The notes under the pieces are model-generated. The model searched no databases. It was not told where the DNA came from and was given only the letters and a program-made list of their open reading frames with translations. Below, in pieces: positions 7,319-14,624 of a stretch of DNA of 40,599 nt. Position 1 is the stretch's first letter; every line of letters begins with the position of its first letter. Origin of the DNA: a virus; the IMG/VR virus record IMGVR_UViG_3300023278_002967, positions 1 through 40,599 of that record; one strand, written 5' to 3'. Position numbers and translations under genes: made by a program.

Positions 7319-8374
7319 CTACGCCCACTGGAACGGGAGGGTTATCAACCGAAGGTTCAAGGCTATCAAATCAGAATATGGTGTGGTGGAAAAATACTGG
7401 GCTATATCTGGGAGAGCCTCTATCAAAGGTTGGTAATCGGAATGGTGTAGCAAACGAGTGCCTCCTCTTTCTAAATCTCTCCAATATGTTCCGTGGTTTT
7501 CAATACAGGATTTTTGTGTGAGTTTGTTGTTGGAACGATATTCTTTTAGAGCGAGAGAAATAGATTCCATACTTTCGGTGTCGGTGGGTTGATACCAATT
7601 AAGAAGTAGTGAGTCATTTGTTAATTCATCTCCGTGTGCTTGAATGAGTTGGGCGGCGGATTTGGGTCCAATCTTGGGAATTCCTGTGATGCTATCGCTG
7701 GTATCACCTGTAATGGACTTGAGTAGGGTATAATGTTTGAGTTCAATTCCTAAATCCTCAGTAATTTCTGTGCGGGATATTTCTCTAACAAAGTTGTGAA
7801 TTCTGATTCTGTCATCCCAGTCAAACAATTGCCACAAATCGGTATCTCCTGAGAATACCCAAATGTCATCCTCGGCTCCGATGGTGGGGTCAGAAATAAG
7901 TTCCTGAACCTGATAAGCAATCATGTCGTCGGCTTCCATGATAGACTCGTAATGGGAAATCCAATTTTTACGCAAATCATTGGTGTCAAAATTAAGAGAA
8001 ACAAGATAATCTCGGAAATCGTTAATTGTGTGGGTGGAAGCATCATATGTTTCAGCCTCGTATCCCATGCGAATTGCTCGCTCGGATTTATAGGTTTTGA
8101 GTAGCGTTCCCCGAAGATTTCGGCCTTCTACTCCATCCCAACAAAAATGTATGGGTCTGGCGGCAGATACAAAATACTTAACTTCTCTCATACGGAATTC
8201 CAGATATTTCATGTCGTTGATAATACACTTTCTTTGTAAATTAAAGAATTGCACACGAGAGCGTCTTCCTGCGGCTAACTGTCTTTTCATCCGAGTGAGT
8301 TGGCCTTTGGGTCCCCAATGTCGGCCTCGCCTACCGATAAAAAATCCTGCATCAACTACGGCAACTGAAGCCAT
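7319..8374 (-). CDS. 5'-3' exonuclease / flap nuclease, bacterial-phage type
   Basis: A 351-residue PIN-like 5' nuclease that would remove RNA primers and flaps. Visible acidic metal-binding motifs: VVDAG (Asp8), WDG with a following YKSER, MEADDMIAYQ, FSGDTDLWQL and GDTSDSITGIPKIGPKSAAQLI-type H3TH region. The GDxSDxxxGxPxIGxKxA pattern is that of bacterial PolA/T4-type nucleases, not archaeal FEN1, although the surrounding clamp and polymerase genes are archaeal. GAGGAGG lies before the ATG, and the gene follows the pyruvyl transferase gene by two bases in one operon. Confidence 0.9.
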   Translation of the reverse strand: MASVAVVDAGFFIGRRGRHWGPKGQLTRMKRQLAAGRRSRVQFFNLQRKCIINDMKYLEFRMREVKYFVSAARPIHFCWDGVEGRNLRGTLLKTYKSERAIRMGYEAETYDASTHTINDFRDYLVSLNFDTNDLRKNWISHYESIMEADDMIAYQVQELISDPTIGAEDDIWVFSGDTDLWQLFDWDDRIRIHNFVREISRTEITEDLGIELKHYTLLKSITGDTSDSITGIPKIGPKSAAQLIQAHGDELTNDSLLLNWYQPTDTESMESISLALKEYRSNNKLTQKSCIENHGTYWRDLERGGTRLLHHSDYQPLIEALPDIAQYFSTTPYSDLIALNLRLITLPFQWA

Positions 8375-8376
8375 GA

Positions 8377-9156
8377 TTAAGCCTCCTCAAATAGATGGTG
8401 TGGGAATGAATCTCGTAAGGGTTGCAAGTCTAAAGCCGTTGCACCTTGAGTCCAATACTTGGATGAGTCAAAAGATGTATTGGTGGCATCTTTCAGGTCG
8501 GCTCCATACAAAAAATCGCGGGAAATGGATTCAAAATAATCTCTAAATTTGAGGTCAGGTATGTGATATTGTAAATCATCTCGGAGCCAAAGATTGGGTC
8601 GGAGATAAGCATCAGCAATCACTAATCCATGAAGTGAAGAAGAAATGATTCGGTCACAAGCCACAATTTGGTCTATTACGGATTCCCACGAATCTGTGGG
8701 GTTGATTAGGTGAATGTCATGAAATATCTCTAATTCATCGCCTTGGTCTGAATAATTTTCCCACCAAGACCAATGCGGAACAAAACCTGTTTTACCTGTG
8801 AGTTCAGGAAGTGGTTTGGGTTGATAAAAATCTGGCAACAACAAGGCAGGGTCGCCCCAAGGAATTGTTTCTTTCATCGGCACTATGCCTCGGTATAATC
8901 CTTCGGTGCGTGGACCTCTAACTGCATGAATGTGTAAATCAGCAGTTCGCAACTGATATAGCATGATACCGCTTCCCCAAACATGGCTTCCTGGTGCTAA
9001 GTTTTGGGAAATTGAGCCGATAACTGAAAAAACAGGTTGGCTCATATCATTGGATTTTTCCACGGGTCTTCCGAGCATGGCCTGAGCAATTACGGGGCCT
9101 AACTCATCACCAAAGTTTCCTGAGCCTTGGTCGTGTCGGTAATATCCTACCTTCAT
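8377..9156 (-). CDS. Polysaccharide pyruvyl transferase-like protein
   Basis: A 259-residue member of the polysaccharide pyruvyl transferase family, which attaches ketal pyruvate to sugars. Family signposts: NFGDEL near the N-terminus (about 14-19), WGSGIM (about 60-65), AVRGPRT (about 78-84), GDPALLLP (about 101-108) and IISSSLHGLVIADA (about 169-182). It could modify host surface glycans or a viral glycan, or act as a related glycosyl-type enzyme. First gene of an operon with the 5' exonuclease, an unexpected pairing. Leaderless start under its own TATA box. Confidence 0.85.
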   Translation of the reverse strand: MKVGYYRHDQGSGNFGDELGPVIAQAMLGRPVEKSNDMSQPVFSVIGSISQNLAPGSHVWGSGIMLYQLRTADLHIHAVRGPRTEGLYRGIVPMKETIPWGDPALLLPDFYQPKPLPELTGKTGFVPHWSWWENYSDQGDELEIFHDIHLINPTDSWESVIDQIVACDRIISSSLHGLVIADAYLRPNLWLRDDLQYHIPDLKFRDYFESISRDFLYGADLKDATNTSFDSSKYWTQGATALDLQPLRDSFPHHLFEEA

Positions 9157-9175
9157 AGTTTATCCTGAGTAGCCA

Positions 9176-9185
9176 CCTATTTAAC
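9176..9185 (-). promoter_or_regulatory. TATA box, pyruvyl transferase/exonuclease operon (start 9156)
   Basis: Coding-strand GTTAAATAGG, 20 nt to the ATG; overlaps the end of the gene at 9181..9387. Confidence 0.75.
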
Positions 9186-9387
9186 TCTTCTTTATTAGGG
9201 TAATCGCACAAGTGTTAATTTTTAACATTTTATAGAAGGGACACCAACCAAAGGTAGATGTTATAACGCTCCAAAGTCCAAGAGCCACAAAAGCCAGTTC
9301 TAAATCTCCGCTGGCAATAAAATCTATGATAACAATGATTAAGCCACCAATGAGCCTTACCAAACGGTCAGTAATTCCAATATTCAT
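9181..9387 (-). CDS. YgaP-like (DUF2892) two-helix membrane protein
   Basis: A 68-residue protein with the DUF2892 pattern: DRLVRLIGGLIIV first membrane helix, second helix about 30-46, then GWCPFYKMLKINTC, matching the family's GxCPLYxLLGINTC end. These domains occur in bacteria, archaea and metagenomic viruses, sometimes fused to rhodanese; their biochemical role is unclear. Last of an eight-gene operon that begins at 12049. Confidence 0.85.
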   Translation of the reverse strand: MNIGITDRLVRLIGGLIIVIIDFIASGDLELAFVALGLWSVITSTFGWCPFYKMLKINTCAITLIKKS

Positions 9388-9396
9388 GAAACCATC

Positions 9397-9864
9397 TCAC
9401 TTTTTCGTTTTCTTGCGCTTAGTAGTTTTTTTCTTGGCGGGCTTCTTTTTAGTGGTTTTGCGCTTGGTGGACTTGCGTTTCTTAGCAGGTTTCTTGGGGA
9501 CTTCTAATGCTAATGGAGATTTGGAGTTAGATAAATCTTTTTGCATACAATCGTGCGAACAATAATTTTGAGTGGTGATGGTGCGATGCCACCTTTCTCG
9601 CTGAGTTTTACACCACCCTACGGTCGCCGTATAACCTGCCATAAATTTGGAGGAACAGACGCTGCATTCGCATCCGTCTTCATCAGTGATTCCTTCGCCT
9701 GTGATGCCGTCCATTACTTCTTTAACGCACTTGTGGGAGCAATAAGTATCGGTATTTAGGTGTTCAACCCATCGTCCATTGGCTTGGAACAGAGTATCTG
9801 TTAGGATGTAAATCGGTTTGCTGGTCTTGATTCCTTGGTCACACATAGCACATTCAAAAGTCAT
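9397..9864 (-). CDS. Double zinc-finger protein with histone-like basic tail, 155 aa
   Basis: Two treble-clef-like zinc modules: CAMC...YCSHKC (residues 5-45) and CSVC...YCSHDC (about 68-106). A tail of about 35 residues from 121 is made almost only of Lys, Arg, Thr, Pro and Ala, like the C-terminus of histone H1. The tail should bind DNA or RNA without sequence preference. The CSxxC knuckles resemble those of the four zinc-finger/winged-helix paralogues in this window. ATGA overlap with the upstream paralogue and a GAGGTGGAG ribosome site. Confidence 0.75.
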   Translation of the reverse strand: MTFECAMCDQGIKTSKPIYILTDTLFQANGRWVEHLNTDTYCSHKCVKEVMDGITGEGITDEDGCECSVCSSKFMAGYTATVGWCKTQRERWHRTITTQNYCSHDCMQKDLSNSKSPLALEVPKKPAKKRKSTKRKTTKKKPAKKKTTKRKKTKK

Positions 9865-10355
9865 TTACTCCACCTCAATATTTCCTGTCCTGGTCGTAGG
9901 TCAGAAGTCCACCTATATAGAGTCTCCGATGTGGATTTGTCTACGGTGATGATTCCCCGAGCCACCCAACGCCTCAAGGCTATTGTTACTCCACGGGCTC
10001 CTTTGACTCTAAATGGTTGCTTATCACAAGCCTCATAAATATCTTGGGAAGTTATGCCATCAGGATGTTCATAGATAGTTGTGAACATAAATGAGTATTT
10101 CTTTCCTTTGTGGCACGACATGGTTTTCGTGAGACATTTGAAACTGCAAAATCTTTGGTTGGCGTGAGTGTAAGGGGATTTGAGTTCAAAGGTGTTGTCG
10201 CAGGAATAACACTTGACTGGGATTTTCCGCTGGTAATCATAAGGTAGTTTCCTTTTTTGAGTCTCAGCACAGAACCGAGAGCAAACATTGTTGTAAATTT
10301 TATTACGGGAGTAGGCCCAATTATCTATTTCTTTTCCACAAAAACACTTTGACAT
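9861..10355 (-). CDS. Zinc-finger/winged-helix protein, paralogue 1 (164 aa)
   Basis: Putative transcription factor. The N-terminus carries CFCGKEI and CSRFC, then a second zinc module CYSC...FCSFKC (residues about 47-75). The C-terminal half is a winged helix ending in ALRRWVARGIITVDK. The same order occurs in the three genes at 26547..28139. The ATG at 10355 is chosen over in-frame upstream starts because AAAGGAGAG precedes it and it overlaps the stop of the previous gene (TAATG). Confidence 0.75.
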   Translation of the reverse strand: MSKCFCGKEIDNWAYSRNKIYNNVCSRFCAETQKRKLPYDYQRKIPVKCYSCDNTFELKSPYTHANQRFCSFKCLTKTMSCHKGKKYSFMFTTIYEHPDGITSQDIYEACDKQPFRVKGARGVTIALRRWVARGIITVDKSTSETLYRWTSDLRPGQEILRWSK

Positions 10356-10675
10356 TAAATTACTCTCCTTTGTTTTTTTGTTGAGGGTATTCTCATATTG
10401 AATCCAAATCTTTTTTCTGCGGCTAATCGGCGTGATGATTTCCAACCTGGACACTCTTCTCGCACTTGTCTCATCCGATAATCAATTTCATCGGTGTTGC
10501 GATAATGTCGTGGTAGTCGTTGTTGATTTAATCCAATGTAGAAACTGCGGTCACATTCAGGGCAATCCCAAAGGTTAGCGGCTAAACAATCGTTGCAAAA
10601 ATAATAATCAATTCCTGAATGGTGTTGCCGATTCAGGGTTGGGTATTCTTTCTGACATTGATTGCATAGTGGCAT
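10355..10675 (-). CDS. Double zinc-ribbon protein, 106 aa
   Basis: Cysteine pairs CNQC, CNDC and CPEC, with a lone Cys further on, suggest one or two zinc sites in the first 45 residues. The C-terminus is strongly basic (SSRRLAAEKRFGF, then KKQRR) and could touch nucleic acid. The start at 10675 has GGTGAT six bases upstream. Unknown role, inside the zinc-finger-rich operon. Confidence 0.7.
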   Translation of the reverse strand: MPLCNQCQKEYPTLNRQHHSGIDYYFCNDCLAANLWDCPECDRSFYIGLNQQRLPRHYRNTDEIDYRMRQVREECPGWKSSRRLAAEKRFGFNMRIPSTKKQRRVI

Positions 10676-10684
10676 AATTATCAC

Positions 10685-11224
10685 CTATTCTTGTTCAAAA
10701 AATACCCATCGGGTCAAGTCTGCGTCAATGGTGTCTCCGTCAATTCCGTGAAGGTATGATAGCAAACCTTCCCAAGAACCAAAAATCCAGTTGTGATTCA
10801 TAACACCAAAAATCCAGTTAGAAACATTGTTCTTTCCGCCTTCAACCATTACAAGAGTTGGTTTCCGTTGGTCAAGTGCTGTTTTGAGTTCCCAAATAGT
10901 TCCAAATGGTTTAGCCTCCATGTCAATATAAACCATCACAAAATCGCTACGGTCAAGCATACGCAGGTCTACATGGGCAATCGGCTTCATGATTTTAGTC
11001 AAACCTTCGTAATCCTCTTGGTCTTTCAAGTCCATTAACTTAATTTTTTCTTCTTCAATTTCTTTGTATTCGGTATCAAGTGTGGGTTTGTTGCAAGGGT
11101 CCATTACTGATACTCCTTTCTGTTCAAGCCAAAGGGTGGCTTTGTTTCGCCAACCGACACCATCATCGTCTGCGTAATCTATTGGTCCTGCCAAATAACA
11201 TCTTAGTCCTTTCAATCTGTTCAT
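10685..11224 (-). CDS. Nucleoside 2-deoxyribosyltransferase-like protein
   Basis: A 179-residue member of the nucleoside 2-deoxyribosyltransferase-like fold, which transfers deoxyribose between bases or cleaves deoxynucleotides. Family marks: CYLAGPID at the N-terminus, VDLRMLDRSDFVMVYID in the middle, and GTIWELKTAL, whose Glu corresponds to the catalytic nucleophile. With the viral ribonucleotide reductase it may adjust the nucleotide pool or salvage host nucleotides; substrate is unknown. GGAGTGA precedes the ATG at 11224. Fourth gene of the 12049-9181 operon. Confidence 0.82.
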   Translation of the reverse strand: MNRLKGLRCYLAGPIDYADDDGVGWRNKATLWLEQKGVSVMDPCNKPTLDTEYKEIEEEKIKLMDLKDQEDYEGLTKIMKPIAHVDLRMLDRSDFVMVYIDMEAKPFGTIWELKTALDQRKPTLVMVEGGKNNVSNWIFGVMNHNWIFGSWEGLLSYLHGIDGDTIDADLTRWVFFEQE

Positions 11225-11229
11225 ATTTT

Positions 11230-11424
11230 TCACTCCGTAAATTCATCATATCTGTCGTCATTGGGTGGTCGGATAATTTGATGCTCGGGAGCGTTCAAAT
11301 TAAACCATTGCTCAATGCTGACTCGTGATGTGGCGGGTAATGCTTCCATTAAACCTTGTAGAATGTGGGCAAACTCGTCGTCGGTTTCGTAACCGAGGGT
11401 GATGGTGATAATTTTACATTTCAT
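11230..11424 (-). CDS. Unknown protein, 64 aa
   Basis: No family recognised. A strand-helix layout (KCKIITITLGYETDDEF, then a helix to about residue 35), with an acidic end. The in-frame upstream start at 11457 is rejected because a strong GGAGG lies seven bases before the ATG at 11424, giving a three-base gap after the previous stop. Internal gene of the large operon. Confidence 0.72.
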   Translation of the reverse strand: MKCKIITITLGYETDDEFAHILQGLMEALPATSRVSIEQWFNLNAPEHQIIRPPNDDRYDEFTE

Positions 11425-11426
11425 AT

Positions 11427-11768
11427 TTATTCCTCCTGTTCTTCCCAATCTTTCCATGACATATCTTGGGTCTGTTTGGTATTGAAGTGGGCTTTAATAT
11501 CTTGGTTGTTAGGGAGTCGTCCATGCTTTTGGATGTGGTTTTGAGCAAAACTAATCCAATCTTCCAAATAAACATCTTGTGGGATGCTGATTTGGTGGTC
11601 TTCAAATTCCATTTCGTCATCGTGATATTCAGGGCAAACATGGGCAACAATGTGTTCCATCATGTCACCTAAATTTTTACGCTTCCACCAACCCAAATGG
11701 ACTGAGGCAAGATTGAGAGTGAAATTGAGTAGAGCCATTACGAGTAGGATTTGGGTCCAATCATCCAT
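11427..11768 (-). CDS. Membrane-anchored protein, 113 aa
   Basis: An N-terminal membrane segment (residues about 6-27, QILLVMALLNFTLNLASV) is followed by a WWKRK stop-transfer signal and an acidic, tryptophan-containing soluble domain. Orientation is probably N-out, C-in. The ATG overlaps the upstream stop by ATGA, with GGAGAT upstream. Function unknown. Confidence 0.72.
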   Translation of the reverse strand: MDDWTQILLVMALLNFTLNLASVHLGWWKRKNLGDMMEHIVAHVCPEYHDDEMEFEDHQISIPQDVYLEDWISFAQNHIQKHGRLPNNQDIKAHFNTKQTQDMSWKDWEEQEE

Positions 11769-12049
11769 CAATAAACATCTCCGTTAAGACGAGACTTATC
11801 ATCTTCGTAAGGGGCAGCGATGCGTCGGTAAAGTTCCATTTTGGAACATTCCAAGACACCAATAATTTCGTTGATACGAGCATAACTGACTCGCTCATCG
11901 TCGTAGAGGATGGCTCCCAAAATTCTGGAAATGGTGTAGTTCAATCGTCCTGCGGTGGACTCATTATCTCCTGTTTCTAAAAATCTGATGATGAACGAAT
12001 CAAGTTCGGCATCAAACTCATCTCTTTTATCTTGACGGATATAGGGCAT
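11768..12049 (-). CDS. Small conserved viral-type protein, 93 aa (DUF6899-like)
   Basis: The sequence starts MPYIRQDKRDEFD and continues with GRLNYTISRIL, INEIIGVLECSKMELYRR and APYEDDKSRLNGDVY. From memory this layout belongs to a small uncharacterised family common in phages and metagenomic viruses (I believe DUF6899); I could not verify the name. Mostly helical, no catalytic motif seen. First gene of the eight-gene operon, leaderless. Confidence 0.8.
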   Translation of the reverse strand: MPYIRQDKRDEFDAELDSFIIRFLETGDNESTAGRLNYTISRILGAILYDDERVSYARINEIIGVLECSKMELYRRIAAPYEDDKSRLNGDVY

Positions 12050-12070
12050 ATCTAACTTTTAGTGATGCTA

Positions 12071-12080
12071 CCTATTTAAC
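12071..12080 (-). promoter_or_regulatory. TATA box, eight-gene operon (start 12049)
   Basis: Coding-strand GTTAAATAGG, 22 nt to the ATG. It is the only recognisable promoter for the next 2.9 kb. Confidence 0.8.
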
Positions 12081-12632
12081 TTAATGGTTGATGTTGATAA
12101 TGAGGCAATCAGGAGATTCTTCATAACAAAAATTGACACGACCGTCCCAAGTTTTGTAAGCGGAATTGTAATTGTGGGTGGTGAAAATTTGAGTCATTAT
12201 TGGAAGTCCAAAGGGTTTTTCTCGTTCATCGTAGGGTATTCTGTCTCTGCGGGGAGGGATATACTGCAATTGATTGATAATGGGTTGCAATTCAGAGGTA
12301 TAATAGGTGATGGGCGGTAGTGTTAATCCTTCTACTACGGTCAGCCACAAAATAATTTCATCCATTACTATTTTGAATTTTTCAAATTGTTGAGCATACG
12401 CCGCTAAATTGTCAAGCCTATGGGTTTTGGTTTTTTGGGTATATGGGCGGATGGAACTGTCCCACAAGGATATTTTGCAAATCATGTAGGAATGCACATA
12501 ATTTTGGTCTTTATAGCGGGCAGCAGCCAGTCGTAAATCATCAGAGAGAAGTTTTCTGCCCTCTGATTCTACCACAAAAGGATATTCAGGATAAAACACA
12601 ATGGCGGAAGAGCCTGTGATAATATCTGACAT
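12081..12632 (-). CDS. Unknown protein, 183 aa
   Basis: No family recognised. Aromatic-rich, soluble, mixed strand/helix character, with a helical centre (YAQQFEKFKIVMDEIILWLTVV) and an acidic-aromatic C-terminus (CYEESPDCLIININH). No signal peptide. Single-gene transcript with its own TATA box. Several genes of similar style and size surround it (12885..13496, 17791..18366, 29438..30127), hinting at a group of virus-specific proteins. Confidence 0.75.
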   Translation of the reverse strand: MSDIITGSSAIVFYPEYPFVVESEGRKLLSDDLRLAAARYKDQNYVHSYMICKISLWDSSIRPYTQKTKTHRLDNLAAYAQQFEKFKIVMDEIILWLTVVEGLTLPPITYYTSELQPIINQLQYIPPRRDRIPYDEREKPFGLPIMTQIFTTHNYNSAYKTWDGRVNFCYEESPDCLIININH

Positions 12633-12652
12633 GATTACTCTAATGCGGTGTT

Positions 12653-12662
12653 GCTATTTAGT
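12653..12662 (-). promoter_or_regulatory. TATA box, 183-aa gene (start 12632)
   Basis: Coding-strand ACTAAATAGC, 21 nt to the ATG; overlaps the stop of the next gene upstream. Confidence 0.65.
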
Positions 12663-12852
12663 TTTTTTCAAATCTCGGGCGCAAATGGGACTCAAAATAG
12701 GCATAGACGGGCATCAGATAAATGGTCGCAATAATGGTGAACCATCCGAGGTTAGTCAAATACGGAATGTTAGTAAGCCAGCACCAGAGTAGAACTATGG
12801 GTTGGAGAACAAGAGTTCCATAAATTGGTCGGATGATGTCGGCTCGTTCCAT
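12658..12852 (-). CDS. Two-span membrane protein, 64 aa
   Basis: Two hydrophobic helices at residues about 10-27 and 35-53, joined by a short loop, with charged ends (MERAD and RPRFEKN). Nothing identifies it. Size and layout would suit a holin-like or envelope protein, but archaeal lysis proteins are too varied to call. Own leaderless promoter. Confidence 0.7.
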   Translation of the reverse strand: MERADIIRPIYGTLVLQPIVLLWCWLTNIPYLTNLGWFTIIATIYLMPVYAYFESHLRPRFEKN

Positions 12853-12872
12853 TAGGTGAAATTAAGTGTATT

Positions 12873-12882
12873 CCTATATAAC
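12873..12882 (-). promoter_or_regulatory. TATA box, 64-aa membrane gene (start 12852)
   Basis: Coding-strand GTTATATAGG, 21 nt to the ATG. Confidence 0.72.
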
Positions 12883-12884
12883 GA

Positions 12885-13496
12885 TTACCCAAACATAAGT
12901 TCCAACTTTTCTCGGTCTGTCAAGAAAGAGCCAGTATCATACATTCCTGATGTTCCTGAAAATTTCCCTTGTCGCATATACAATACGGGTTTGTTGTCCC
13001 AATCATTAAGTTGTTGTGGTGAAAAATTGTGTTTTAGTCGGAACACTCCTTTGGTGTTTGGTGATAAGATAATATCTGGTTGAATTAAAGCGGGAAATAA
13101 TTTATAGTATAATTGGGGGTCCCAATTGATGGTGCGATATGGGTAAATAATTTTGATAGGTGGGGCAGTATCTACGGTTTCGCCCGCAATGATATTTGCC
13201 ATATAGCCTTTCGGAATATTTTCTTCCAAATCATCTCGGAAGATTTCTAACTGCGTAGTAATATTGCCTTGTAGATTAAACCCTGTGTAAGTGAATGGGC
13301 TGCCGATTGCGTCTGCGTAAAGTGGTATCAAATAAATTGTTCCTGTAATCTCGTTTTGTCTACTGAAAATCCATTCAAGTAATAGCCCATTATTTTTGAG
13401 CATATCTTCGCTTTTGCCTAAGTGTGACATAAAATCTATGTAGATGTATAAATCATCCCACTGAGGTGTGCCGTTGGGCAACATCGTAAGAGGCAT
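12885..13496 (-). CDS. Unknown protein with NWDPQ motif, 203 aa
   Basis: No family recognised. Soluble, aromatic-rich, mainly strand-like. It contains TINWDPQLYYKLFPALI (about residues 122-138), similar to YNWDPQGYYRLTTWI in the protein at 5548..6180. Repeated IYLIPLY/IIYPYR stretches suggest a beta-rich fold. Single transcript, leaderless. A virion or host-interaction role is open. Confidence 0.75.
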   Translation of the reverse strand: MPLTMLPNGTPQWDDLYIYIDFMSHLGKSEDMLKNNGLLLEWIFSRQNEITGTIYLIPLYADAIGSPFTYTGFNLQGNITTQLEIFRDDLEENIPKGYMANIIAGETVDTAPPIKIIYPYRTINWDPQLYYKLFPALIQPDIILSPNTKGVFRLKHNFSPQQLNDWDNKPVLYMRQGKFSGTSGMYDTGSFLTDREKLELMFG

Positions 13497-13515
13497 GGTG
13501 GTATTTATCTTCCTT

Positions 13516-13525
13516 GCTATATCAA
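13516..13525 (-). promoter_or_regulatory. TATA box, NWDPQ gene (start 13496)
   Basis: Coding-strand TTGATATAGC, 20 nt to the ATG; overlaps the end of the 48-aa gene. Confidence 0.65.
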
Positions 13526-13668
13526 TTTAATGACAGGGCGATGGAAAAGAGAAGTGAAAGCCCAATGATAACCATAACATCCCAATAATCAAAAACCAAT
13601 TGTTTGGTAATTGGTATTATATCATTAACGGTTGGTATTTCTGAGATGTCCCATATTTTTCGTGGCAT
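13522..13668 (-). CDS. Single-span membrane peptide, 48 aa
   Basis: The first 29 residues are soluble (MPRKIWDISEIP...), followed by one C-terminal membrane helix (DVMVIIGLSLLFSIALSL). A tail-anchored micro-protein of unknown role. The TATA box lies 36 nt upstream, leaving a leader of about 14 nt with GAAGGGA as a possible ribosome site, as for the reductase and TBP genes. Confidence 0.6.
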   Translation of the reverse strand: MPRKIWDISEIPTVNDIIPITKQLVFDYWDVMVIIGLSLLFSIALSLN

Positions 13669-13703
13669 TTTATTCCCTTCGGATAATTGTATGAGTGTTT
13701 TCT

Positions 13704-13713
13704 GCTATATCAG
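13704..13713 (-). promoter_or_regulatory. TATA box, 48-aa membrane peptide (start 13668)
   Basis: Coding-strand CTGATATAGC, 36 nt to the ATG; predicts a short leader. Confidence 0.5.
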
Positions 13714-13739
13714 TTTATGCGATGATTGCATCATAGTGG

Positions 13740-14594
13740 TTAAAATAGTGTGGCTTGCTGAGAAGTTCCTAATGTCTGGACTTGCGGAACCCAGTGCGTG
13801 GTGCGGCCATCGGGTGTTTGCTCACGGATAACTAATCTTCCAGCAGGGTCTTTCTTTTGAGCATAACATTCAAACACAAATGAATAAGTTCCGACTGTGC
13901 CATCGGGTGGGACATAATCTCGGAACGAGGCTCCACGAGATTGATAAGAGGAATAAATAACTGACTTAACTTGCTTGCTAAGGGTGGTTAAATCGCTATC
14001 GGTCAAATCTGAAACTTGGGCAGAAGGGTTAATCTTGGCTTTGTAAAGTGCTTCGGCCTTGATGTAATTTCCGACTCCTGAAACCACTTGTTGATTCATA
14101 ATGGCTTTGCAGATATTCCAGTGATTCTTTTTACGAAGTCGCTCAATAAAGAATTCATCAGAAACAGACTCGCTTAACATATCGGGTCCAATTTTTGAGA
14201 GTTTAGCCTGTAATTCAGCCTCAGAATTTGTCTGGAAGAACTTGAAAGTTCCAAACCGTCGGGTATCACGATAATGCGCTTGTGTCCCATCAGAAAATTC
14301 TAATGTGAAATGGACACCTTTTAGGCTCTTGAGTTTTCCAAATCTCCAAGTGCCTGACATACCAAGTGTGTTAAAGACAACCCACTCATCGGAAAATTTC
14401 CAGTAAATGAACTTGCCTTTACAATTGACCGAATCAACAGTCAAAGGAAGTGCTTGACGGAATTCATTAAACTCGTTTCTCATTTGCTTGGCGGCATATT
14501 CCCGAGTGTGAATGCGTAAATTGCTAACGGTTTTCCCTTGCAAAACACGATGTAATCGGTCAGTAATGGTTTTAACTTCTGGACCTTCGGGCAT
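13740..14594 (-). CDS. Fpg/Nei-family DNA glycosylase with zincless finger
   Basis: A 284-residue base-excision glycosylase/AP lyase for oxidised bases. The start MPEGPEVK gives the catalytic Pro2-Glu3. The hairpin lysine appears in NCKGKFIYWKF (about 58-68), and the helix-two-turn-helix in GVGNYIKAEALYKAKINPSA (about 175-194). The C-terminal finger keeps its hairpin (DGRTTHWVPQVQ) but lacks the four cysteines of bacterial Fpg; only CYAQKK remains, so it is a zincless finger as in NEIL1 and some viral Nei proteins. The ATG at 14594 is chosen because Pro2 must be N-terminal and the TATA box fits. Confidence 0.93.
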   Translation of the reverse strand: MPEGPEVKTITDRLHRVLQGKTVSNLRIHTREYAAKQMRNEFNEFRQALPLTVDSVNCKGKFIYWKFSDEWVVFNTLGMSGTWRFGKLKSLKGVHFTLEFSDGTQAHYRDTRRFGTFKFFQTNSEAELQAKLSKIGPDMLSESVSDEFFIERLRKKNHWNICKAIMNQQVVSGVGNYIKAEALYKAKINPSAQVSDLTDSDLTTLSKQVKSVIYSSYQSRGASFRDYVPPDGTVGTYSFVFECYAQKKDPAGRLVIREQTPDGRTTHWVPQVQTLGTSQQATLF

Positions 14595-14614
14595 GATAAT
14601 CAATTATGGGTTTT

Positions 14615-14624
14615 CCTATTTAAG
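14615..14624 (-). promoter_or_regulatory. TATA box, DNA glycosylase (start 14594)
   Basis: Coding-strand CTTAAATAGG, 21 nt to the ATG; overlaps the stop of the 122-aa gene. Confidence 0.8.

Noticed and set aside
8097-8546. Open plus-strand frame of 149 codons
   Set aside because: It lies opposite the exonuclease and pyruvyl transferase genes, has no promoter or ribosome site and low-complexity shadow composition. The same holds for all other plus-strand frames checked.
13740-13760. PCNA-binding peptide at the C-terminus of the glycosylase (QQATLF)
   Set aside because: It ends before the two aromatic residues the motif needs.
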